Below, piece by piece: positions 1 to 11,608 of a DNA stretch of 64,000 nucleotides. This DNA comes from Curvibacter sp. GWA2_64_110 (GTDB lineage: Bacteria > Pseudomonadota > Gammaproteobacteria > Burkholderiales > Burkholderiaceae_C). The notes under the pieces were generated by a model, which was given only the letters and a program-made list of their open reading frames with translations, made no database searches and was not told the origin of the DNA. The stretch is from the NCBI GenBank assembly GCA_001797315.1, contig MGPC01000035.1, positions 1 to 64,000 on the forward strand, in the 5' to 3' direction. The position numbers and the translations under genes are program-made. How positions within the stretch are numbered: position 1 is the stretch's first letter; each line of letters opens with the position of its first letter.

Positions 1-1586
<1,586 letters not shown>

Positions 1587-1704
1587 AAGTGCTCCTTGCC
1601 TGAGGGTGCATGGCGGCGTTGCAGCCGCTTGCCGTACCAAAGTGGTACTGTCTGCACCCTCATGCTGCGTCGATGGGCGTTATGGCTCTCGACACAAAAC
1701 AAAA

Positions 1705-1739
1705 AAACCCGCAGTGCTTGTGCCCTGCGGGTTTTTCTT
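1705..1739 (+). terminator. Rho-independent terminator downstream of groL
   Basis: AAACCCGCAG tgcttgtgcc CTGCGGGTTT followed by T-run. Confidence 0.85.
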
Positions 1740-1754
1740 TGCCTCGGTAACTTT

Positions 1755-1794
1755 GCTATCGATTCAGCAGCTATTGGCGCAATATCAGAAAGGC
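1755..1794 (+). repeat. ~40-nt dispersed GCTAY...AGCT...CGCAAT...AAGGC repeat
   Basis: gctatcgattcagcagctattggcgcaatatcagaaaggc. Confidence 0.65.
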
Positions 1795-1802
1795 TTAACG
1801 GC

Positions 1803-3374
1803 CTATTTGGTTCTTAATTTTTTCAACAAGCCGGCACTGGACGCATCCAGCCCATCGGCGTTGCCGTTGTCCAGCCGCTGCTCCATGTCCTTGGCCAGCA
1901 CCTTGCCCAGCTCCACGCCCCACTGGTCGAAGCTGTTGATGCCCCAGAGCGAACCGGTCACAAAAACGCGATGCTCCTGCAACGCGATGATGGCACCCAG
2001 GCTGGCCGGCGTCAGTTCGTCCAGCAACAGGAAGGTACTCGGCCGGTTGCCCGGCAGATGACGGTGACCGCCGGCGTCCGGCTGCCCCAGCATCAGCGCG
2101 CGCGACTGCGCCAGCGCATTGGCCAACAGCTTGTGGTGATGTTCCGGCAACGGGTGTGCTACCTTCTTCACCGCAATGAACTCCACCGGAATTACGTCAC
2201 TGCCCTGGTGCAGCATCTGGAAATAGGCGTGCTGGCCATTGGCGGCCGGTTCGCCCCAGATCACGGGGGAAGTGGCATAGGGCAATGCCTGCCCTTCTTC
2301 ATCCACGCGCTTGCCGTTGCTCTCCATCTCCAGCTGCTGCAGATAGGCCTGCATACGACGCAGGCCGCTGTGATAGGGCGCCACACTGCGGCTGCCGAAG
2401 CCGTGGAAGTTGCGATACCAGATGTCAAGCAGCGCGAGGAGAACCGGTAAATTCTGTTCCAGTGGTGCCAGGCGAAAGTGCTCGTCCATGGCATGCGCGC
2501 CGGCCAGCATTTCGCGAAAGCGCTGCGGCCCGATGGCAATCGCAATCGGCAGTCCGATGGCAGACCACATGGAATAGCGCCCGCCAACCCAGTCCCAGAA
2601 GTCGAACGTCGTGCCGATGCCGAATTCGCGCGCGGCCTCGACATTGCTGGTCAGGGCGCAGAAGTGCCGGGCAATATCGCGCCCGCCCTTGGCCTCGAAC
2701 CAGGCCTTGGCCGAGCGTGCATTGGTCATGGTCTCCAGCGTGGTGAAGGACTTGGAGGCGATCAGGAACAGCGTACTCTCGGGTTGGACCTGCCGCAGCA
2801 CCTGGCTGAGCTCATGACCGTCCACACTGGAGACAAAGTGGAAACGTTTGTCCTGGGCCACAAATTCATCGAGCGCCAGCACCGCCATCTGCGGCCCGAG
2901 GTCGGAGCCGCCAATGCCGATGTTGACGATATCCGTGATTCCTTTGTCATGGCGCACCATCTCGGCATAGGTCAGCATGACATTCAGCGTGGAATGCACC
3001 TGGCCCAACTCTTTTGCTATGCTGTTTGCAGCGCCCTGCGCTGTATCTGCAAGGCCTGCTGCCGGATACCTCAACAAGAAGTGCATGACTCTGCGCTGTT
3101 CGGTCTTGTTGATGACGTCACCACGGAACATCGCCTCGCGATGCGCCTTCACCCCACACTGATGCGCCAACTCCAGCAATTGCGCCTGAACAGCGGCATT
3201 GATCAGGTTCTTCGACAGGTCGGCAAACACATGCGGCGCCTGCAGGCTGAAGCGGCCAAAGCGTTGCGCATCGGCGGCGAACGCCTGGCGCAAATCGAAG
3301 TCACGGCCCTGGATATCGTAGAGCGCGCGCAAGGCGCTCCAGGCCGGCGTATGGTCACAGCGGTTACGGCTCAT
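1803..3374 (-). CDS. pgi: Glucose-6-phosphate isomerase
   Basis: GIGGSDLGPQMAVLAL, GRYSMWSAIGLPIAIAIG, QWGVELGK motifs. Confidence 0.96.
   Translation of the reverse strand: MSRNRCDHTPAWSALRALYDIQGRDFDLRQAFAADAQRFGRFSLQAPHVFADLSKNLINAAVQAQLLELAHQCGVKAHREAMFRGDVINKTEQRRVMHFLLRYPAAGLADTAQGAANSIAKELGQVHSTLNVMLTYAEMVRHDKGITDIVNIGIGGSDLGPQMAVLALDEFVAQDKRFHFVSSVDGHELSQVLRQVQPESTLFLIASKSFTTLETMTNARSAKAWFEAKGGRDIARHFCALTSNVEAAREFGIGTTFDFWDWVGGRYSMWSAIGLPIAIAIGPQRFREMLAGAHAMDEHFRLAPLEQNLPVLLALLDIWYRNFHGFGSRSVAPYHSGLRRMQAYLQQLEMESNGKRVDEEGQALPYATSPVIWGEPAANGQHAYFQMLHQGSDVIPVEFIAVKKVAHPLPEHHHKLLANALAQSRALMLGQPDAGGHRHLPGNRPSTFLLLDELTPASLGAIIALQEHRVFVTGSLWGINSFDQWGVELGKVLAKDMEQRLDNGNADGLDASSAGLLKKLRTK
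3016..3056 (+). repeat. Copy of the ~40-nt repeat, inside pgi
   Basis: gctatgctgtttgcagcgccctgcgctgtatctgcaaggcc. Confidence 0.5.
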
Positions 3375-3375
3375 G

Positions 3376-4323
3376 TCAGGCCGCCAGCATCAGCTGTTCG
3401 AGTTTGCGGGTGTCGGTCGCAAAGGCACGGATGCCTTCGGCCAGTTTTTCTGTCGCCATGGCATCGTCATTGAGTGCGTAGCGGAAACCCGGTTCATCGT
3501 AACTGACCACAGGCAAATCCATGGCCCGTGCCGCTTGTGCATCCAGTGCACGCACCACAGGCGCATTGCTGGCCGCGAGTTGCGCCAGCAGGTCGGGGGA
3601 GATCGTCAGCAGGTCGCATCCGGCCAGTGCCGTGATCTGCCCGGTATTGCGAAAACTTGCGCCCATGATTTCGGTCGCAATGCCGAAACGCTTGTAATGC
3701 TGGAAGATGGCTCGCACCGAGGCCACGCCGGGATCATTGGCACCCGCGTTGGCCGCCTCGTCCCAGCCGGCACCAGCGTTTTTCTTGTACCAGTCGTAGA
3801 TGCGGCCGACAAAAGGCGAGATCAGCTGCACCTTGGCCTGGCCGCAGGCCACCGCCTGGCAGAAGGAGAACAGCAGGGTCAGGTTGGTATGGATGCCGCG
3901 CCGCTCCAGTTGCGCCGCCGCCTGGATGCCTTCCCAGGTGGCAGCAATCTTGATCAGCACGCGGTCGATGTGAATGCCCTGTGCCTGGTACAGCTCGACG
4001 ATGCGTTCAGCCCGTGCCACGGTGGCCTGGGTATCGAAGCTCAGTCGGGCGTCGACCTCGGTGGAAACGCGCCCCGGGATCAGCGAAAGAATCTCGCAGC
4101 CAAAGCTCACCAGCAGCCGGTCCATGATGTCGTCCAGCGGACGCGTCTTGAACTGCGCCACGGTTTCCTTGAGCAACGGCTGGTAGTCGGCCTTTTGCAC
4201 GGCCTTGAGAATGAGCGAGGGATTGGTGGTCGCATCCTGCGGTTTGAAGGCAGCAATCTGCCTGAAGTCCCCGGTATCAGCCACCACAGTGGTGAACTGT
4301 TTGAGAGCGTCGAGCTGGTTCAT
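3376..4323 (-). CDS. tal: Transaldolase
   Basis: [41 protein letters not shown]; adjacent to pgi. Confidence 0.96.
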   Translation of the reverse strand: MNQLDALKQFTTVVADTGDFRQIAAFKPQDATTNPSLILKAVQKADYQPLLKETVAQFKTRPLDDIMDRLLVSFGCEILSLIPGRVSTEVDARLSFDTQATVARAERIVELYQAQGIHIDRVLIKIAATWEGIQAAAQLERRGIHTNLTLLFSFCQAVACGQAKVQLISPFVGRIYDWYKKNAGAGWDEAANAGANDPGVASVRAIFQHYKRFGIATEIMGASFRNTGQITALAGCDLLTISPDLLAQLAASNAPVVRALDAQAARAMDLPVVSYDEPGFRYALNDDAMATEKLAEGIRAFATDTRKLEQLMLAA

Positions 4324-4339
4324 GGGCTTGAATTATGAG

Positions 4340-4354
4340 TGAAATAAAATTACG
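4340..4354. promoter_or_regulatory. Putative HexR operator between tal and hexR
   Basis: TGAAATAAAATTACG resembles the HexR consensus TGTAATwwwATTACA, in the divergent tal/hexR promoter. Confidence 0.5.
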
Positions 4355-4414
4355 CTCGATAGTTTTTCTGTGTAACCATGAAGCAGCGCCTGGAACAGGC
4401 GCGCAGGAGTCCGC

Positions 4415-5263
4415 ATGCTGGATCGAATCAGGGCCTCACTGCCCTCCCTGGCCCCGGCCGAACAACGCGTCGGCAAACTCGTGCTGACGGACCCACGCGC
4501 CTTTGCCAAGCTGCCGGTCAGCGAACTGGCAGACCGCTCCCACGTCAGCAAGCCCACGGTGGTGCGCTTTTGCCGCAGCATGGGCTATGACGGCCTGTCC
4601 GACTTCAAACTCAAGCTCGCTGGCACCGTCAGCGAGGGCGTGCCTTTCATTCATCGCAGCGTGGACGTGGATGACAAGACCAGCGACGTGGTCGTCAAGG
4701 TCATCGACAACACCGTGGCAGCCTTCCTCAAATATCGCAACGACGCGTCAACCGCGGCCATCGACAAGGCAGCGACCATATTGGCCGCAACCTACAAGAC
4801 CGGCAAGCGCATCGAGTTCATCGGTGCCGGCAACTCCGGCATCGTGGCGCTCGATGCCCAGCACAAGTTCTTTCGCCTCGGCGTCAACACCGTGGCCTAC
4901 AGCGACGGCCACATGCAGGTCATGAGCGCCTCGCTCATGGGACCGGGGGACTGCCTGGTCGTCATCTCCAATTCGGGCCGCACACGCGATTTGATGGATG
5001 CCTGTGACATCGCACGCAAGAACGGCGCGACCACCATCGTCATCACCACCAGCGGTTCGCCATTGGCCATGGCCGGCCACATCCACCTGGCGGCCGACCA
5101 CCCGGAGGGCTACGACCGCTACAGCCCCATGGTCTCGCGCCTGCTGCACCTGATGATCGTGGACATCCTGGCCACCTGCGTGGCGCTGCGCATCGGCGGC
5201 AACCGCCTGCAGCCCATGCTCAAGGAAATGAAGAACAATTTGCGCAATAAGCGCTACGCCTGA
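4415..5263 (+). CDS. hexR: MurR/RpiR-family transcriptional regulator, HexR-like (HTH + SIS domains)
   Basis: N-terminal RpiR HTH (SKPTVVRFCRSMGYDGLSDFKLKLA) and SIS domain (GAGNSGIVALDAQHKFFRLG..SNSGRT); divergent from tal-pgi. Confidence 0.9.
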   Translation: MLDRIRASLPSLAPAEQRVGKLVLTDPRAFAKLPVSELADRSHVSKPTVVRFCRSMGYDGLSDFKLKLAGTVSEGVPFIHRSVDVDDKTSDVVVKVIDNTVAAFLKYRNDASTAAIDKAATILAATYKTGKRIEFIGAGNSGIVALDAQHKFFRLGVNTVAYSDGHMQVMSASLMGPGDCLVVISNSGRTRDLMDACDIARKNGATTIVITTSGSPLAMAGHIHLAADHPEGYDRYSPMVSRLLHLMIVDILATCVALRIGGNRLQPMLKEMKNNLRNKRYA

Positions 5264-5307
5264 AGCAGGCATGCCGCGGTAACCGGTTGGCGCCAGGCAA
5301 ACCGCTC

Positions 5308-6049
5308 TCAATCGTTTTGTGCCAACAGGGACGAGCGGTGTTGCACCGACCCGTACCAGGCGCGCGCCGTGGTCCGGGTGTTGTCGCTGTCGGTCATGAT
5401 GGCAATACCCACCAACGGGCCTGGCGGCTCGCCGAAGGCTTGCATGAAGTCGGCCCGGATATCGCGCTCGTAGTCCAGCCACTGGTTGAGATTGACCCGT
5501 CCCGACTCGACCACCAGTTTGCGGATCCGCCCCGTCCGCGGGTTGACGATCACGCTGCCCGGTGCACGCGTATTGCACCAGACGTACATCAGCGTGGCAT
5601 ACGGCATGGGTTCGCCTGTGAGCGCACGTGCCAGCTCGGACAGCATGCTGTCCTTGAGCGACAGCCTGGAACGGTCACCCTCAAAGGCCAGCACCACCCG
5701 TACCGGGGAATCTGCCGTTTCGCGTTGCCCCAGATCGGCCTGTGCAATCAGGTCCGGCACCTTCCACGAAAAACGCAGGCGCTCCAGATCATGGCTCAAT
5801 GCGCAGCGTCTGGCGCAGCATGCTGGCCGATGCAACAGCCCTCACCGCCATGGCCTCGCGCCCCTCGTCTTGCGTGGCCACATACTCGGTCGCTTGCTTG
5901 CCCGGCAACGGCCAATGCTGCCACCTTTGAAAACTGGAGGTCTGATCGGCCACGCCATGCTGCAACGCCACCTCGGACTGCCGGGGCACAACCGAGCAAA
6001 CCGTCACGAACAACAGCACCGGACCCCAGATCAAGACTTTCAATCGCAT
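5308..6049 (-). pseudogene. DUF3047-family protein split by a frameshift near 5793
   Basis: N-terminal half in ORF 5789..6088 (...GKQATEYVATQDEGREAMAVRAVASASMLRQTLRIEP*) and C-terminal half in a different frame of ORF 5308..5835 (HDLERLRFSWKVPDLIAQADLGQRETADSPVRVVLAFEGDRSRLS...). Confidence 0.7.
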
Positions 6050-6090
6050 CTGTCCCGCCAAAGACTCTTCGAAACTCCGACGCACCATAA

Positions 6091-6123
6091 AAAAACCCTG
6101 CCGGTTTGACGCGGCAGGGTTTT
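6091..6123 (-). terminator. Rho-independent terminator, downstream of porin (probably bidirectional)
   Basis: AAAACCCTGCCG gtttgacg CGGCAGGGTTTT with A/T tracts both sides. Confidence 0.85.
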
Positions 6124-6161
6124 AGCTTTCAATTCAGCTACTGGCAAAGCCAGCGGCAGAA

Positions 6162-7244
6162 TTAGAACACGTGGCGGATACCAACGTTGGTCTCGGTGTA
6201 CTTCGAGTTGTAGGTCAGGCCGGCTTGCGTACCATCCAGCTTGTTCACAACACCGGTCTTGGCAAAGGCAGTGGTGCGCTTGCTCAGGTCATAGGTCACG
6301 CCCAGGCCCCAGTCGTTACCGCTACGGTCTTCAGCGGTGGCACCAGCCGTATCGTTCTTCTGGGTGTTGCGGCCATAAACAGCCTGAACAGCCAGCTTGC
6401 CGAACGGAACGTTCACGCCGAGGTTGGTTTCGGTGTTGTCAGCGGCACCAGCCTTGTCATTCTGGGTGACCTTCTTGGTGATGTGGCCAACATACAGCTT
6501 GGCAACGCCGAAGTCATAGGTCACGGTCAGAGCAGAACCTTCGGTCTTGGTGGTCTGGCCACCAGCGGACGGCTGGGCTTCCATGTTACCCAGGCCCAGA
6601 CCAATGTACAGGGGACCGTTGGCATAGACACCGGATGCATGGGCGTTATGCGTGAAAACACCGGTCATGTCGGTGTGGCCAGTCGACAATTTGCCGGTGA
6701 AGCCGCCGAAGTTGGGCGACGTGTAAATCACTTGGCGGTCGATGGTGGAACCCACATTGCCAGCCAGGCCCACGGTGGACAGACGGCTCAGGCCGAACAC
6801 GTCGGAAGCAGCAGCCACCGAGAACATCGGGTTGTAATCACGGCCGATGTCGATAGCACCGAAAGCACCTTGAATACCGACCAAGGAGGTACGGTTGAAG
6901 GAAGCAGTGTTGGTGTTGCCGCCGCTAGCGCCGGTCACGCCGAGGTTACCGGTTGCCGGAAACAGGTCTTGCTCCAGCTTGAAGTTGGCCTTCATGCCGC
7001 CGCCCAGGTCTTCGGAACCCTTGATGCCCCAGTAGCTGGAGACGGAATTGTGGGACATGACGCCGTTGTTGTTGGTGTCAGTGGTAACGCCGTTGTTCTC
7101 AAGAGTGGTCTTGCCGGCAGCAATGCCAGCGTCCAGACGGCCATACAGGGTCACGGAAGACTGGGCGAAGGCGCTGGTGGCAGCAACAGCGGCCAGAGCG
7201 ATCAGGGTCTTTTTCATGTTGAAAGTTCTCCAAAGGTTAAACAA
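6162..7244 (-). CDS. Gram-negative porin (betaproteobacterial OmpC-like)
   Basis: Signal peptide MKKTLIALAAVAATSAFAQSSVTLYGRLDAG; C-terminal YTETNVGIRHVF; start possibly MKKTLIA at codon 10. Confidence 0.93.
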   Translation of the reverse strand: MFNLWRTFNMKKTLIALAAVAATSAFAQSSVTLYGRLDAGIAAGKTTLENNGVTTDTNNNGVMSHNSVSSYWGIKGSEDLGGGMKANFKLEQDLFPATGNLGVTGASGGNTNTASFNRTSLVGIQGAFGAIDIGRDYNPMFSVAAASDVFGLSRLSTVGLAGNVGSTIDRQVIYTSPNFGGFTGKLSTGHTDMTGVFTHNAHASGVYANGPLYIGLGLGNMEAQPSAGGQTTKTEGSALTVTYDFGVAKLYVGHITKKVTQNDKAGAADNTETNLGVNVPFGKLAVQAVYGRNTQKNDTAGATAEDRSGNDWGLGVTYDLSKRTTAFAKTGVVNKLDGTQAGLTYNSKYTETNVGIRHVF

Positions 7245-7474
7245 GGGTCCCGAAGGGAGTTTCGGTTCCCCGGGCCAACCTCCTCGTTAAGGAAGTTGTG
7301 TGTATTCCACCAGAGCCCGCCTCCTTTGGCAAAGAAAAACCGCTTCAAGCAGCGTTATAGACCTCGTTTCGTTGCACCTCTGCAACAAAGTGCAACGCCT
7401 GCCATGCAGGCCTCTTCCATTTCATTAAAATCTCCATAATTATCTATATCAAATCAAACTGGAATTGTCTTGTC

Positions 7475-7690
7475 TTGAAAAAGCAGAAAATCAACATCAC
7501 GCTGGATCCGGATGTCATTGCCTGGTTCAAGACCCGGGCGGGCGGGCGCGGTTACCAGACCCTGATCAATGCCGCACTGCGCGAGGCCATGGATCGGGCA
7601 TCGCTGGAAGAAACGCTGCGCCGCGTCATCCGCGAAGAAATGCAACCTGCCCTGACGCCAAGACATCCAGCCGAAAAGGTACATCCATGA
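7475..7690 (+). CDS. BrnA-like ribbon-helix-helix antitoxin, no BrnT partner visible
   Basis: TTG start; [37 protein letters not shown] is typical of BrnA-like RHH proteins. Confidence 0.65.
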   Translation: MKKQKINITLDPDVIAWFKTRAGGRGYQTLINAALREAMDRASLEETLRRVIREEMQPALTPRHPAEKVHP

Positions 7691-8307
7691 TCGACGCCCT
7701 CCTGACCACTGCCGATACCGCCCTGCGCACGCTGTTTGCCACACCGCACGCCGCCCAGCCAACCCCGCAAGCCGCCACGCCCGGCAGCGAACTCTCAGAA
7801 GAAGAAAAGAAGCTCTCGGCCGCCTTGATGCGCGTCAATCATGTGGGTGAGGTGTGTGCGCAGGCGCTCTACACGGCCCAGGCTTTCACCACCCGCAACG
7901 ACGCCCTGCGCGCACAGTTCACCAAGGCCTGCGTCGAGGAAACCGACCACCTGGCCTGGACCCAGCAGCGCCTGGACGAACTGGGCTCACGCCCGTCACT
8001 GCTCAACCCGCTGTGGTACGCCGGGGCGTTTGGCATCGGCCTGCTGGCCGGCCGGCTGGGCGACCGCGTGAGCCTGGGTTTCGTGGTGGAAACCGAGCGC
8101 CAGGTGGAGGCGCACCTGATGAGCCATATGGACCGGCTGCCGGCAGGCGACACCGCTTCGCGCGCCATCGTGGCGCAAATGGCCGATGACGAGGTGCGCC
8201 ATGCGCTTGACGCCCAGAAAGCCGGCGCCATGGAACTGCCGGAACCGGTGAAAAACGTCATGAAAGCCGCCGCCAAGGTGATGACGACGGTGGCGCACCA
8301 CATCTGA
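7687..8307 (+). CDS. coq7: 3-demethoxyubiquinol hydroxylase Coq7
   Basis: [35 protein letters not shown] at 7687. Confidence 0.93.
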   Translation: MIDALLTTADTALRTLFATPHAAQPTPQAATPGSELSEEEKKLSAALMRVNHVGEVCAQALYTAQAFTTRNDALRAQFTKACVEETDHLAWTQQRLDELGSRPSLLNPLWYAGAFGIGLLAGRLGDRVSLGFVVETERQVEAHLMSHMDRLPAGDTASRAIVAQMADDEVRHALDAQKAGAMELPEPVKNVMKAAAKVMTTVAHHI

Positions 8308-8320
8308 CGCGCCGGAAGAC

Positions 8321-8360
8321 GCTACAAAAACAGTAGCTGTCGACGCAATATTATCAAGGC
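8321..8360 (+). repeat. Copy of the ~40-nt repeat
   Basis: gctacaaaaacagtagctgtcgacgcaatattatcaaggc. Confidence 0.7.
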
Positions 8361-8383
8361 CGCACGACCAATTTCACGCCAGA

Positions 8384-8833
8384 TCAGAGTTCCACCAGAT
8401 CGAAACTGGTCATGATCTCGGCCGTCTTGCCCAGCATGATGCTGGCCGAGCAGTACTTGTCATGGCTCATGGCAATGGCGCGCTCCACCGCTGCCGCCGG
8501 AATGCCCTTGCCCGTGACGGTGAAGTGCATGTGGATCTTGGTGAACACCTTGGGATCGGTCTCGGCCCGCTCGCTGCTGAGCTTGACCGAACAGCCGCGC
8601 ACGTCGTGGCGGCCGCGCTTGAGGATGAGCACCACGTCGTAGGCGGTGCAGCCGCCGGTGCCGGCCAGCACGGTTTCCATCGGGCGCGGCGCCAGGTTCT
8701 GGCCGCCGTTCTCGGGTTTGGCGGCGTCGGGGGCGCCGTCCATCATCAGCGTGTGACCGCTGCCGGTTTCGGCCAAAAAGCCCATGCCCGAGCGCGCGCC
8801 CGTGGCGCCGGTCCAGCTCACTGTGCATTCCAT
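8384..8833 (-). CDS. OsmC family protein
   Basis: MECTVSWTGATGARSGMGF..GHTLMMDGAPD..PMETVLAGTGGCTAYDVVLILKRGR. Confidence 0.9.
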   Translation of the reverse strand: MECTVSWTGATGARSGMGFLAETGSGHTLMMDGAPDAAKPENGGQNLAPRPMETVLAGTGGCTAYDVVLILKRGRHDVRGCSVKLSSERAETDPKVFTKIHMHFTVTGKGIPAAAVERAIAMSHDKYCSASIMLGKTAEIMTSFDLVEL

Positions 8834-8876
8834 GGTTTTTCTCTTGTCAAAATGGAGGGGTGGTGTAACGCAAATT

Positions 8877-10445
8877 ATGACTACACTGACCCCTCCCATG
8901 AAAACAGCACGCCTCAAACCCGCCGATTACCTGAAAAAAATCCTGACGGCCCGCGTCTATGACGTGGCCGTGGAGTCGGCCCTCGAACCCGCCAAGAATC
9001 TCAGCCGCCGCCTGCACAACAAGGTGCTGCTCAAGCGCGAGGACCAGCAGCCGGTGTTCAGCTTCAAGCTGCGCGGCGCCTACAACAAGATGGCGCACCT
9101 GACGCCCGAGCAGCTCAAGAAGGGTGTGATCTGCGCCTCGGCCGGCAACCACGCACAGGGCGTAGCCCTGAGCGCGCACAAGCTGGGCTGCCGCGCCGTG
9201 ATCGTGATGCCCACCACCACACCGCAGCTGAAGGTCGACGCCGTCAAGGCGCTGGGCGGCGAGGCGGTGCTGTTTGGCGACAGCTTCTCGGACGCCTACA
9301 AGCACTCGCTCACGCTGCAGAAAAAGCAGGGCCTGACCTTCGTCCATCCGTTCGACGACCCGGACGTGATCGCCGGCCAGGGCACCATCGCCATGGAGAT
9401 GCTGCGCCAGCACCAGGGCCCGCTGGACGCGGTGTTCGTCGCCATCGGCGGCGGCGGCCTGATCTCCGGCGTGGCGGCCTACATCAAGGCGGTGCGCCCT
9501 GAAGTCAAGGTGATCGGCGTGCAGATGAACGACTCCGATGCCATGATGCAGTCGGTGGCTGCCGGCAAACGCGTCACGCTGGACGACGTGGGCCTGTTCT
9601 CCGACGGCACCGCCGTCAAGCTGGTGGGCGAAGAAACCTTCCGCCTCACGCGCGCGCTGGTGGACGACTTCATTGCGGTGGACACTGACGCCGTGTGCGC
9701 CGCCATCAAGGACGTGTTCGTCGACACGCGCAGCATCGTCGAGCCGGCCGGCGCACTGGCGGTGGCGGCCATCAAGCAGTACGTCGCCCAGCACAAGACC
9801 AAGGGCGAGACCTATGCCGCCATCCTGTGCGGCGCCAACATGAACTTTGACCGCCTGCGCTTCGTCGCCGAGCGCGCCGAAGTGGGCGAGGAGCGCGAAG
9901 CGCTGTTTGCGGTGACCATTCCCGAGGAGCGCGGCAGCTTCCGCCGCTTCTGTGAATCGATCGGCAGCCTGCCGGGCGGCCAGCGCAACGTGACCGAATT
10001 CAACTACCGCATCAGCGACGACCGCCGGGCCCATGTGTTCGTGGGGCTGACCACCTCAGCCAAGGGCGAGAGCGCCAAGATTGCCGCCAGCTTCAAACGC
10101 CAGGGTTTCGACGCCATCGACCTGACGCACGATGACCTGGCCAAGGAGCACATCCGTTATATGGTGGGCGGCCACTCGGCACTGGCGCAGGACGAGCGCC
10201 TGCTGCGCTTCGTCTTCCCCGAGCGCCCCGGCGCGCTGCTCAAGTTCCTCAGCCTGATGCGTCCGAGCTGGAACATCAGCCTGTTCCACTACCGCAACCA
10301 GGGTGCCGACTACGGCCGCATCCTGGTCGGGCTGCAGGTGCCGAAGGCCGACGACAAGGCTTTTGCCAAGTTCCTGGCCACGCTGGGTTACTCCTACGTG
10401 GAGGAAACCCGCAACCCGGCCTACCGCATGTTCCTGCAGGCCTGA
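8877..10445 (+). CDS. ilvA: Threonine ammonia-lyase, biosynthetic
   Basis: LLKREDQQPVFSFKLRGAYNKM PLP motif and two C-terminal ACT-like domains. Confidence 0.95.
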   Translation: MTTLTPPMKTARLKPADYLKKILTARVYDVAVESALEPAKNLSRRLHNKVLLKREDQQPVFSFKLRGAYNKMAHLTPEQLKKGVICASAGNHAQGVALSAHKLGCRAVIVMPTTTPQLKVDAVKALGGEAVLFGDSFSDAYKHSLTLQKKQGLTFVHPFDDPDVIAGQGTIAMEMLRQHQGPLDAVFVAIGGGGLISGVAAYIKAVRPEVKVIGVQMNDSDAMMQSVAAGKRVTLDDVGLFSDGTAVKLVGEETFRLTRALVDDFIAVDTDAVCAAIKDVFVDTRSIVEPAGALAVAAIKQYVAQHKTKGETYAAILCGANMNFDRLRFVAERAEVGEEREALFAVTIPEERGSFRRFCESIGSLPGGQRNVTEFNYRISDDRRAHVFVGLTTSAKGESAKIAASFKRQGFDAIDLTHDDLAKEHIRYMVGGHSALAQDERLLRFVFPERPGALLKFLSLMRPSWNISLFHYRNQGADYGRILVGLQVPKADDKAFAKFLATLGYSYVEETRNPAYRMFLQA

Positions 10446-10448
10446 ACA

Positions 10449-10568
10449 TGAAACACCCCAAGGCCTCGCGCACTGCGTGTCGCTACGCCACCCCCTTGCA
10501 GGGGGCAACGCCAGTGGACCAGCAAAGCCGGTTCCACGGCGTTCCCCGGTTAGCCCGTTTCATGCGTC
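10449..10568 (+). repeat. Structured ~120-nt dispersed repeat, copy 1
   Basis: Aligns along its full length with the reverse complement of 37646..37766. Confidence 0.85.
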
Positions 10569-10621
10569 GCAGCTCGTGCGCGGCGCTGTGAAAAGTAACT
10601 GATTCATTCCACGGAAACACC

Positions 10622-11401
10622 ATGACCTACGAACTGATCCAGGTGCGCACCGAAGCCGACAAGGTCGGCTTCGTCACACTGAACCGCCCCAAGCAGCTCA
10701 ATGCGCTGAACGACCAGTTGATGAACGAGCTGGGCCATGCGCTCAAGGCCTTCGACGCCGACCCCGGCATCGGCTGCATGATCATCACCGGCAGCGACAA
10801 GGCCTTTGCCGCCGGGGCCGACATCGGCGCCATGGCCAGCTACAGTTTTGCCGACGTCTACAAGGGTGACTACATCACGCGCAACTGGGAACAGATCCGC
10901 AGCATCCGCAAGCCGGTGATCGCCGCTGTCAGCGGCTTCGCCCTGGGTGGCGGCTGCGAACTGGCCATGATGTGCGACTTCATCATCGCCGCCGACAACG
11001 CCCGCTTCGGCCAGCCCGAGATCAAGCTCGGCGTCATCCCCGGCGCCGGCGGCACGCAGCGCCTGCCGCGCGCGGTGGGCAAGGCCAAGGCCATGGACAT
11101 GGCGCTGACCGGCCGCATGATGGACGCCACCGAGGCCGAGCGCGCCGGCTTGGTCAGCCGGGTGGTGGCGCTGGACAAGCTGATGGACGAGACGCTGGCG
11201 GCGGCGCTGCTGATCTGCGATTTCTCGCAAGTGGCGGTGATGGCCGCCAAAGAGTCGGTGAACCGCGCCTTCGAGGGCACATTGAGCGACGGCGTGATGT
11301 TCGAGCGACGCCTGTTCCACGCCCTCTTTGCCACGGCCGACCAGAAAGAAGGCATGGACGCCTTTGTCGCCAAGCGCAAGCCAGAGTTCCGGCACCAGTG
11401 A
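10622..11401 (+). CDS. Enoyl-CoA hydratase
   Basis: [45 protein letters not shown]. Confidence 0.95.
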   Translation: MTYELIQVRTEADKVGFVTLNRPKQLNALNDQLMNELGHALKAFDADPGIGCMIITGSDKAFAAGADIGAMASYSFADVYKGDYITRNWEQIRSIRKPVIAAVSGFALGGGCELAMMCDFIIAADNARFGQPEIKLGVIPGAGGTQRLPRAVGKAKAMDMALTGRMMDATEAERAGLVSRVVALDKLMDETLAAALLICDFSQVAVMAAKESVNRAFEGTLSDGVMFERRLFHALFATADQKEGMDAFVAKRKPEFRHQ

Positions 11402-11437
11402 TAGGACGCCCAACTTCGGGTTATAATTCGAGGCTCT

Positions 11438-11514
11438 GGCGCTTTAGCTCAGTCGGTTAGAGCGATGGAATCATAATCCACAGGTCCGCGGTTCGAATCC
11501 GTGAAGCGCCACCA
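11438..11514 (+). tRNA. tRNA with CAT anticodon (probably tRNA-Met)
   Basis: GGCGCTT...AAGCGCC acceptor, GCTC/GAGC D-stem, anticodon loop ATCATAA, TTCGAAT T-loop, encoded CCA. Confidence 0.9.
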
Positions 11515-11559
11515 AACAATCTGCCATGTTTCGGCCCGTCCCGAGACATTGACAGACAA

Positions 11560-11587
11560 GCCACTGTCCCGCACAGTGGCTTTTTTA
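11560..11587 (+). terminator. Rho-independent terminator downstream of tRNA
   Basis: GCCACTGT cccgc ACAGTGGC TTTTTT. Confidence 0.85.
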
Positions 11588-11608
11588 TTTTGTACTTTCA
11601 GCCTCTGG

